NCBI GenBank assembly: GCA_051005015.1
Contig: JBPCJT010000200.1
Span: forward strand, 1-11,785
Length of the DNA: 11,785 nt
DNA from: JACMME01 sp051005015
GTDB taxonomy: Bacteria; Gemmatimonadota; Gemmatimonadetes; Gemmatimonadales; Gemmatimonadaceae
Direction of reading: 5' to 3'
The notes below the pieces were generated by a model. That model worked only from the letters and a program-made list of their open reading frames with translations. It was not told the origin of the DNA and ran no database searches. Positions 7,201 through 11,785 of this stretch are shown here, piece by piece. Position numbers and translations under genes: made by a program. Position 1 is the first letter of the stretch. Each line of letters opens with the position of its first letter.

Positions 7201-7395
7201 GGCGTGGACATACTCCGGGTGCAGTACCTTGACTGCAACCTGCCGCCCATGCTTGAGGTCCCGCGCCAGGTAGACCGTGGCCATTCCGCCCCGGCCGGCT
7301 TCACGCTCTATCTGATAGCGATCGGCCAGTGCGGAACGGAAACGCTCAAACAGTTCCAAACTAACAGATAACGTCTGGGAACTCGCGCTGTCCAT
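4219..7395 (-). CDS. Membrane Ser/Thr protein kinase with TolB-like segment and TPR tail
   Basis: 1058 residues. I chose the ATG at 7395, which has GGAG 6 nt upstream; a GTG at 7410 lies in frame. The kinase domain spans about 27-290: glycine loop GRGGMATVY (34-42), VAVK with Lys56, Glu74, HRDIKPEN (147-154) with catalytic Asp149, DFG (166-168), GTPLYMSPE (189-197) and SDIY (209-212). The RD motif and full residue set suggest an active Hanks-type (PknB-like) kinase. A TM helix lies at about 304-324 and is followed by DTVAVLPFE (335-343), as in TolB-like or adenylate-cyclase-linked domains. TPR-like helical pairs, presumably periplasmic, run from about 480 to the end. This layout is common in Gemmatimonadota and Acidobacteriota. 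The signal and substrates are unknown. The downstream lipoprotein may be a partner. Confidence 0.92.
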   Translation of the reverse strand: MDSASSQTLSVSLELFERFRSALADRYQIEREAGRGGMATVYLARDLKHGRQVAVKVLHPEYVHAIGAERFLREIATAARLQHPHIVGVHDSGEAAGLLYYVMPYVEGETLRDRLNREKQLRIEEAVEIARQVAGALSYAHNHGVVHRDIKPENILLHGGNASVADFGIAKAIDSASEAKLTSSGLVAGTPLYMSPEQAAGERDIDGRSDIYNLACVLFELLAGVPPFHGATPRQIMTQHMTETPPRIRKLRETVSPALERVLVRAMAKVPADRYATAGEFEGALAAALAAPEEQGLKPRNRAKWAAATVALLAAGTAVWLFFFRQGETDPTLSDTVAVLPFEHTGGAHVELDGDNCQVMLHDALARWQGVKLVNTYQINDARSQRGNRRLTLEDRFALAEKLRARHAIWGHVRAATGGVIEVRAAIYDVRAREPAQEYTVRVKRSLIDASAMFSILADSLMARIIGGSGELARGAMETTNSEALRAYLAGHKALSAWDINGAVTQFRSASDLDPGYASAHLWYAQTMAWTSDRPESWRAAARRAVALRAKLAEQDGILSQGLLALGTGNYPAACELFSSLVARDSSNFAAWYGLGECRSRDKLVIPKGNPQRWYFRGSYHAAVLAYQEALERVPAAYLAFRQMAPGRLSQLLFAEPNRVRDGFALASDTVWFRASPTMQAETLAFFPVRASDFGSRAALQGPVGPAVTYTRRILGTIAEEWRRAFPRSAEAHAAVAQVLEASTQTEDALTAIRKARALAPDTRLSLQLGLSEVRLLLKLQRFEPARALADSMFAWPVPNEHEKDWTAGLAALTGRTARAAELLQSAAHGYAFSTHTGTTLYPPTPLSALTLTLAAYSAAGAPASRIQMLANQVDRSIPSYYPTRSQQSAARDALLSQSMSAAVPVLQKSALRYVSVQSGILEETQTKYLRGDFAGARAQLNVLFARRESLGLVPGNVSIDHTFQEAWLLLAMGDTAAAAEHLDRSLNALPTLGTFVVRRVQEGAGLVRAMALRAEIAEKRGEREAARRWAAAVAHLWSSADVELQPAVRRMREMISH

Positions 7396-7483
7396 TGTGA
7401 CTCCGGACACAGAATGCGGTGGCCAAGATAAAAACTCCCACTACATCTGGCTAGGGATGGTCGCGCACCTATTCCCACTCTGA

Positions 7484-7770
7484 CCCATCACGGAGTGTAA
7501 GACCACGAGCGTTACCATCAACGGTCAACCATTCATCGTCGCGCAGGTTGGCGAGCAAAATTGCCCGCTCCGATTCCTGGTAACCCGGTCCTGGGTGTCG
7601 TGAGCGGCAGGATCATCTTGTACTCCAACGGGCGCTACTCCGCACTGTTAAACGAGCAGACGCGGCCTTTCAGGAGGAGAGCTGCTATGTGCGAAGCGGC
7701 GCGCAGGTAACCTTTACTTCTTCGCCCGGGCAGGTCGTCGGAACGATAAGGGGGAATGTGATTGTGCGTC
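7484..7770 (+). pseudogene. Remnant of a small beta-rich protein spread over three frames
   Basis: Three consecutive plus-strand pieces in different frames read like one protein. SVTINGQPFIVAQVGEQNC lies near 7508-7566. NPVLGVVSGRIILYSNGRYS lies in the next frame, about 7582-7641, and continues to about 7675. CYVRSGAQVTFTSSPGQVVG, about 7683-7742, continues through TIRGNVIV in the third frame. The pattern NGQPF, then GRIILYSNGRYS, then VTFTSS and GTIRGNVI is that of small secreted beta-sheet proteins common in Gemmatimonadota, which I cannot name. No signal peptide or start is seen. Two frameshifts, near 7575 and 7680, would restore it. It fills most of the 500-bp gap between the kinase and the lipoprotein operon. 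Confidence 0.6.
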
Positions 7771-7900
7771 CACGTTTACTTTCCTTCAGTAGAAGCATGG
7801 TTCGCGCAGGGCATTGTACGAGTGAGCTTAATCCTTATGGAACGGCACTTGCTCCTTTTAAACTGGTTGTACGACAAAATTTTCCACTCGGAGAAACAGT
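7771..7900 (+). promoter_or_regulatory. Leader and candidate promoter of the lipoprotein-OmpA operon
   Basis: This AT-richer stretch contains TTGTAC (about 7814-7819) followed 16 nt later by TATGGA, a moderate sigma-70-like pair. A second TTGTACGA lies near 7866. GGAG lies about 7 nt before the ATG at 7901. The promoter call is weak, and the remaining stretch 7396-7483 shows nothing I can name. Confidence 0.3.
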
Positions 7901-8275
7901 ATGCGTAACCTGTACTTGCTGGGCCTTGCCGCGATTCTGGCGTCCGGATGCGCCAGTGGCGGCGGAAGCATCTTTCCCGAAGCAGGCGATGCGGACGCGG
8001 CGATCTCTAATGCTGAGCAACAGATCAGTCAGGCCGTTGCGCTCGGCGCGGATTCGTTGGCGTTGGACGCGATGGCGTCGGCGCGCCATAATCTGGCTAC
8101 CGCGCGGTCCCTGAGCACCGGCTCCGGACGTGACCGGGCTGCGTTGGCGGGGCGGCAAGCAGCCGCGGACGCTATTCTTGCTCAGGAGCGCGCGAAGCTC
8201 GTGCTGGCCGAAAGGACGCAAGCGCAGGCCAAGGCATCGCTCGACGCGCTGCCACCCAACGGAGGTGCCCGATGA
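7901..8275 (+). CDS. Small DUF4398-like lipoprotein
   Basis: 124 residues. The signal peptide has the lipobox ASGC, with Cys17 as the probable lipidation site. The mature part is almost all Ala-rich amphipathic helix (DAAISNAEQQISQAVALGAD at 31-50, then two further Ala/Arg/Glu-rich helices). This is the pattern of DUF4398 lipoproteins that precede OmpA-like proteins. GGAG lies 7 nt before the ATG. Its stop overlaps the next start as ATGA, so translation is probably coupled. I infer that it helps anchor or space the OmpA partner in the outer membrane. The domain match is by pattern only. Confidence 0.85.
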   Translation: MRNLYLLGLAAILASGCASGGGSIFPEAGDADAAISNAEQQISQAVALGADSLALDAMASARHNLATARSLSTGSGRDRAALAGRQAAADAILAQERAKLVLAERTQAQAKASLDALPPNGGAR

Positions 8276-9258
8276 ACACGCGAATTCTCCTAATTGCTAT
8301 CACCGCTGCGCTCAGCGCCGGGTGCGCCAGTACCAAGACACCCTCCTCTCTTACCGAAGCGCGTAGCCTTTATCAAACACTGGCGGCACAGGGCGCTCAG
8401 CAGCGGGCAAATGGCGAAATGCTCCGCGCACGTGAGGCGATCAACGATGCGGAGGTAGCAGTCAACAAGAAGGACAATCAGGATTTCGTCAACGGTCTAT
8501 CGGCCATCGCGCTCCAGACGGCAAAAACCGCGCAGGCCGCCAACATGCGGGTTATGTCGGAGAAGGCTACGGACAGCCTTCGGACAGCGCGCCTCAGCCG
8601 CATAATCTCACTGACGGAAGCGCAGCGGAATGCGCTCGCCGCGCAGAACCAGCTGTCCGCGGCCGAGATCTCCGCGCTCAGAGACCGGAACATTCAGGTG
8701 TCGCAGACCGCCGATTCACTTCGCGTGGCGGTCAGCGTCGAGTCACAGCGCGCCGATTCGTTGCGCAAGGCGGCAGAGGAGGCGAATGCAAAGCTGAATG
8801 CGGCGCTCATGCAGCTCCGTACGCTCGTTGTCGAGATCACAAACCTGCAGCAGACGTCGCGCGGACTCGTGATCAGCCTGAGCGACATTCTCTTCGACGT
8901 CGACAAGGCGACACTCAAGGCCGGTGCGGAAGCGAATATTCGTCGCATTGCCGCGGTGCTCGATCAGTACCCCGACAACGCCATCGTGGTGGAAGGCCAC
9001 ACGGACTCCCAGGGTAGCGACGCATACAACCAGAAGCTGTCAGAGGATCGCGCTGCCTCCGTACGAGCGAGCCTGGTAACTGGCGGAGTCGATGCGAGCA
9101 ACATTACTTCGAAAGGATTTGGCGAATCGCAGCCCGTAGCTACGAACGACACTCCTGCGGGGCGGCAGCAGAACCGCCGGGTTGAGGTTGTGGTCCTCGG
9201 AGCGGGCACGATAGCGGACGCCATCAAGTCCGACACTACGCGAACACCGCCGAGGTAG
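8272..9258 (+). CDS. OmpA-domain lipoprotein with coiled-coil region (peptidoglycan binding)
   Basis: 328 residues. The lipobox SAGC puts the lipidated Cys at 18. Residues 24-110 form a DUF4398-like helical region similar to the upstream protein. Residues 115-195 are a coiled coil with repeated RADSL and TADSL heptads. The OmpA C-terminal domain covers about 199-309: ILFDVDKATLKAGAE (206-220), VVEGHTDSQG (239-248) and LSEDRAASV (256-264). Asp245 and Arg260, 15 residues apart, fit the pair that holds diaminopimelate in OmpA. GGAGGTG precedes the ATG. I infer an outer-membrane lipoprotein that tethers the envelope to peptidoglycan. A short Thr/Pro tail follows the domain. Confidence 0.93.
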   Translation: MNTRILLIAITAALSAGCASTKTPSSLTEARSLYQTLAAQGAQQRANGEMLRAREAINDAEVAVNKKDNQDFVNGLSAIALQTAKTAQAANMRVMSEKATDSLRTARLSRIISLTEAQRNALAAQNQLSAAEISALRDRNIQVSQTADSLRVAVSVESQRADSLRKAAEEANAKLNAALMQLRTLVVEITNLQQTSRGLVISLSDILFDVDKATLKAGAEANIRRIAAVLDQYPDNAIVVEGHTDSQGSDAYNQKLSEDRAASVRASLVTGGVDASNITSKGFGESQPVATNDTPAGRQQNRRVEVVVLGAGTIADAIKSDTTRTPPR

Positions 9259-9362
9259 GGGCCAGGAGCCAGGGGAACCAAAGTACCCGGGGATTGAGAG
9301 ATAGTCAGCTTGAGGGGCGAGTGTGAGTTGTGTGTATCACTCCCGCCCCGTAGTGTGTCCAC

Positions 9363-10400
9363 ATGAATCGGGAACGCCTCTTTGAAGAGTGTGCGCGACT
9401 GGCGTCGGGAAGCGGAACCGGCGCGGTGGCAAGCGTGGGACGGCGGCGCGGGTCTTTGCCAATGAGTGCGACTGCCAAGATGGTGGTAACAGCCGGCGGT
9501 GCGCGCTTTGGCACTGTGGGCGGTGGATGCCTCGAGGCAGAGATCACGGAGCGAGCGCTCGAGGTTGCGCAATCGCGCATCCCTGCGGTAAGCGAGCATA
9601 CGCTCAACTCGGACCTCGCTGGCGATTATGGACTCACCTGCGGTGGCACGGCGGCGATGTTCATCGAGCCAGTCTATGGCAATGAAGTGCTTGCCTCTGT
9701 TTATGGCGAGTGCGCCGCGCTTCTCACGCGTGGCGAGCGTGGCGTGCTCGTCACAGGCTCCGACTGGTCAACCGGCATTCAGAAAATTCTCGTCAGAGCC
9801 GGCAGTGTAACGGGGACCGGCGGTGAGAAACTCGCCGCGGAGGCGGCACGCGTTGACTCACTGCGCGAGGAGCCCGAGCTCCGAGACAACCTGCTCGTTG
9901 AGCCGCTCGCAGGTGCGCCACGTCTGGTCGTTTTTGGCGCTGGGCATGTCGGTGCGAGAGTTGCGCAGGCTGCCGAGTTCGCCGGTTGGCGCGTGACGGT
10001 CGCAGACGATCGCCCGGAGTTCGCGGACCCCGTACGCCTGCCATTCGCGGAACGCACACTGGTATGTGACTATGGAAACCTGCCGGAGGAACTCGGCATC
10101 GATGCGGCAACATACGTCGTCATCTGCACGCGAGGGCATCAGCATGACGCCCTCATTGCCGAGCAGATCTCCCGCCGCGATACGCGCTACCTCGGCATGC
10201 TCGGCAGCCGTCGGAAAGTCGCTCTCACGTGGAGACTGCTCGAGAGCTGGGGCGTACCGCCCGAGCGATTGGCGCTGGCGCACGCGCCCGTCGGGATGGC
10301 TATCGGCGCGGACACCCCCGAAGAAATCGCTATCAGCGTAGTGGCGGAAATGATAGCGGTGCGGCGAGCGAAAGTGAGTGGGCGTGCTCCTACGGGCTGA
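9363..10400 (+). CDS. xdhC: XdhC family molybdenum-cofactor insertion/maturation protein
   Basis: 345 residues with both XdhC domains. The N-terminal XdhC_CoxI half has TVGGGCLEAE (51-60), with Cys56, and LTCGG (91-95), with Cys93. The C-terminal Rossmann half has VVFGAGHVG (189-197), VADDRPEF (213-220), TRGHQHD (256-262), GSRRK (281-285) and PVGMAIGADTPEEIA (309-323). XdhC proteins bind the molybdenum cofactor, promote its sulfuration and hand it to xanthine dehydrogenase-type enzymes in the cytoplasm. No xdhA, xdhB or coxL lies in the window. No good Shine-Dalgarno precedes the ATG at 9363, although the N-terminal residues fit the family. Its 3' end overlaps the convergent DUF4097 pseudogene by about 11 bp. 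The 104 bp before it hold no clear terminator. Confidence 0.93.
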   Translation: MNRERLFEECARLASGSGTGAVASVGRRRGSLPMSATAKMVVTAGGARFGTVGGGCLEAEITERALEVAQSRIPAVSEHTLNSDLAGDYGLTCGGTAAMFIEPVYGNEVLASVYGECAALLTRGERGVLVTGSDWSTGIQKILVRAGSVTGTGGEKLAAEAARVDSLREEPELRDNLLVEPLAGAPRLVVFGAGHVGARVAQAAEFAGWRVTVADDRPEFADPVRLPFAERTLVCDYGNLPEELGIDAATYVVICTRGHQHDALIAEQISRRDTRYLGMLGSRRKVALTWRLLESWGVPPERLALAHAPVGMAIGADTPEEIAISVVAEMIAVRRAKVSGRAPTG

Positions 10401-10879
10401 CCGCCTTTTGAACTTGTCTGATCACCGTTTCCCGTCTGACCACCGTTTCACGGACACATCGCTCCTTCCTCCGACATTCTGCCCCACTTGGAGCGCTTGT
10501 GCCGCGACGTGTATATGTCTTCGGCGCACCGCTGCCCTTACCCCAAAGCGCGCATATGGTCATATCACCGGCGCCGTCATCCTTGTTGGTGACAACGCGA
10601 ACATGGTTTGGATCGCCCCGGCTCCAGCGCTTGGGTGATCGCCACTACACGGAGCTCATCGTCTGAGGCGCTCTCGACTCTGATTGCACCATTCAAGTTT
10701 CGGATTCGCGCCCAGTGGCCAGGTGGCACCGTTCCCTGCCAGGTCCACTCAGTGGTGTGTTGTCTGGCGTCGTCGGAGTGGAAATCGAAGCCGTGGCTTC
10801 CGGTATCGAACCGGGTTTTCGCGAGGATCACGGCGGCTGTGAGTCCTGCCGCGACAATCATGCGGGTTTTGAGGGACAT
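10390..10879 (-). pseudogene. Frameshifted, truncated DUF4097-family paralogue
   Basis: From the ATG at 10879 (AGGA about 8 nt upstream) the frame reads a signal-like segment MIVAAGLTAAVILA, then WTWQGTVPPGHWARIRNLNG. This parallels SWTGRIPTWGWVRVHNLNG of the neighbour at 11014-11785. It stops at 10577 after 100 residues. From 10602 the other frame continues the alignment: VRVVTNKDDGAGDMTICALW, matching VRFEVIKDGDNVTICALW of the neighbour. It then degenerates and stops at 10390. One base near 10600-10625 therefore breaks the gene, and the whole TVNG-repeat half is missing. The short ORF may still be made as an exported fragment of about 100 residues. Confidence 0.75.
10404..10449. repeat. Degenerate tandem repeat after xdhC
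   Basis: GTCTGATCACCGTTTC (10416-10431) and GTCTGACCACCGTTTC (10434-10449) are identical at 15 of 16 positions, with a period of 18. A poorer third copy, CTGACCGCCTTT, starts near 10397 at the xdhC stop. The array lies inside the decayed 3' part of the DUF4097 pseudogene. Confidence 0.6.
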
Positions 10880-10902
10880 GGGGGATCCTGAAAAATAGTG
10901 GC

Positions 10903-10988
10903 CACGGACAACGGAACTGCGAACTGCGAACAGAGCTGTGAAAGACCCCGTCAATTCGCAGTTCGCAGCTCGCAGTACGGTTCCGTGC
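10903..10988. repeat. Inverted heptamer repeat between the two DUF4097 genes
   Basis: The left arm holds CACGGA and then ACTGCGAACTGCGAA (to about 10930). The right arm (about 10953-10988) holds the reverse complement with one extra unit and ends in TTCCGTG. The loop is about 23 nt. It has the same GCGAACT unit and palindromic layout as the element inside imuA. It lies in the 134-bp gap downstream of the intact DUF4097 gene and could fold in the transcript, but there is no U-run to make it a classical terminator. Confidence 0.8.
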
Positions 10989-11013
10989 CCCCGCAAGTTC
11001 GGTAAATTTCAAT

Positions 11014-11785
11014 TTAAAGCTTTCGCAGCTCGACGCTCCCGTTCACAGTGCTCAGCCTGATCAGGCGCCCACCGGTGCCGATAGTACCGCGCAAGCTCTT
11101 ACGCTGTATCCGTCCGGTGATCGTCAACGGGTAGTCGGTACTTACGCCACCGTTAACAGTGGACATCCTCACCTCCGCATTCAGCGATGCCGGTGCTTCG
11201 ACGGTGACCGAGCCGTTGACCGTAGAGAAATCCATGTCGCCCGTGCCTGCGATCTCATCCATGCGCACGCGTACGCTGCCATTCACCGTGCTTGCTTCCA
11301 CGGGTCCGGTGGCCGTGGCGATATCGACCTTGCCATTCACCGTGTGGGCGATGGCTTCGGCGCTGGCGCCACGGATGCCGATTCCGCCGTTCACCGTCCT
11401 GGTCAGAACTTTCACTCCCCTGGGGAGCTTAACGGTGAAGTGGACGTTTACATCGTTGTTGCGTCGTTCCCGATCCCCCTTTTCGCCGCGAGTGTGGTAA
11501 CCATCCGCGTCGCAGGATGACTGCCCGAACCAGAGCGCACAGATAGTGACATTGTCGCCATCCTTGATGACCTCAAAGCGCACATCCCCGGGATCGCCAC
11601 GACGCCACTTCTTTTCGGCAGTGACTTCGGTATCTGCTCCAGTGCCCCGCTGAACATCGACTCCGCCGTTCAGGTTGTGAACTCGCACCCAGCCCCAGGT
11701 GGGTATCCTGCCGGTCCAGCTGCAGGCTTTCTTGTGGCGCACTTCCTGCGCAATCGCGCGCGCGGGCACCAGAAGAATCGAAACG
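11014..11785 (-). CDS. DUF4097 family secreted beta-helical protein (5' end outside window)
   Basis: The frame is open to the window edge. Its first in-window residues, VSILLVPARAIAQ, look like the end of a signal peptide with cleavage after ARA, so the true start lies beyond 11785. The GTG at 11769 is an internal codon. Counting from that GTG, NLNGGV (32-37) and then TVNG at 125, 143, 161, 183, 204 and 241 recur about every 18-21 residues, apart from a degenerate rung, SLRG, near 225. This is a right-handed beta-helix-like pattern of DUF4097 (adhesin-like or polymer-binding) proteins. CALWFGQSSCDADGY (78-91) holds two cysteines. The function of the family is not established. A decayed paralogue follows it at 10390-10879. 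Confidence 0.88.
   Translation of the reverse strand, partial: VSILLVPARAIAQEVRHKKACSWTGRIPTWGWVRVHNLNGGVDVQRGTGADTEVTAEKKWRRGDPGDVRFEVIKDGDNVTICALWFGQSSCDADGYHTRGEKGDRERRNNDVNVHFTVKLPRGVKVLTRTVNGGIGIRGASAEAIAHTVNGKVDIATATGPVEASTVNGSVRVRMDEIAGTGDMDFSTVNGSVTVEAPASLNAEVRMSTVNGGVSTDYPLTITGRIQRKSLRGTIGTGGRLIRLSTVNGSVELRKL

Noticed and set aside
6676..7371. 231-codon plus-strand frame opposite the kinase
   Set aside because: It mirrors the kinase domain codons and has no family features.
9259..9362. Terminator after the OmpA operon
   Set aside because: There are only short GC-rich complementary stretches and no U-run, which is not enough to call.
8964..9599. 211-codon minus-strand frame across the OmpA and XdhC genes
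   Set aside because: It spans two well-supported genes on the other strand and the gap between them; there is no motif.

Overview
The window is GC-rich bacterial DNA with no RNA gene or CRISPR array that I can see. The gene set suggests Gemmatimonadota or a close relative: a membrane Ser/Thr kinase with a long periplasmic TPR tail, DUF4097 proteins, and small lipoproteins rich in Ala and Asp. I infer this placement from gene style and heptamer repeats, not from a marker gene.

Region 1 (1-3300, minus strand) is a DNA-damage cassette. In transcription order it holds a radical SAM protein of the spore-photoproduct-lyase superfamily, then imuA (RecA-like), then imuB (non-catalytic Y-family polymerase homologue, cut by the window edge). 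A near-identical element of about 21 bp, with a core of the form TTCGGTRTWTGTTCG, lies just upstream of both the radical SAM gene and imuA. It has the [A/C]TTC-N7-GTTC layout of a LexA box and suggests that the two units are co-regulated. Arrays of a period-7 repeat (GCGRAYT) have entered imuA twice and imuB once. They are translated in frame, and one forms a large imperfect hairpin. The imuA frame runs 434 nt into imuB.

Region 2 (3388-7395, minus strand) holds the 1058-residue Ser/Thr kinase with a TM segment and TPR tail, followed 45 bp downstream by an unrecognised lipoprotein.

Region 3 (7396-7900) has no intact gene. It carries the three-frame remains of a small beta-rich protein.

Region 4 (7901-10400, plus strand) has a two-gene envelope operon (DUF4398-like lipoprotein plus OmpA-domain lipoprotein, overlapping by ATGA) and then a full-length XdhC.

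Region 5 (10390-11785, minus strand) has a DUF4097 protein with TVNG repeats (5' end outside the window). After it comes a frameshifted, truncated paralogue, and between the two sits another inverted copy of the heptamer repeat.
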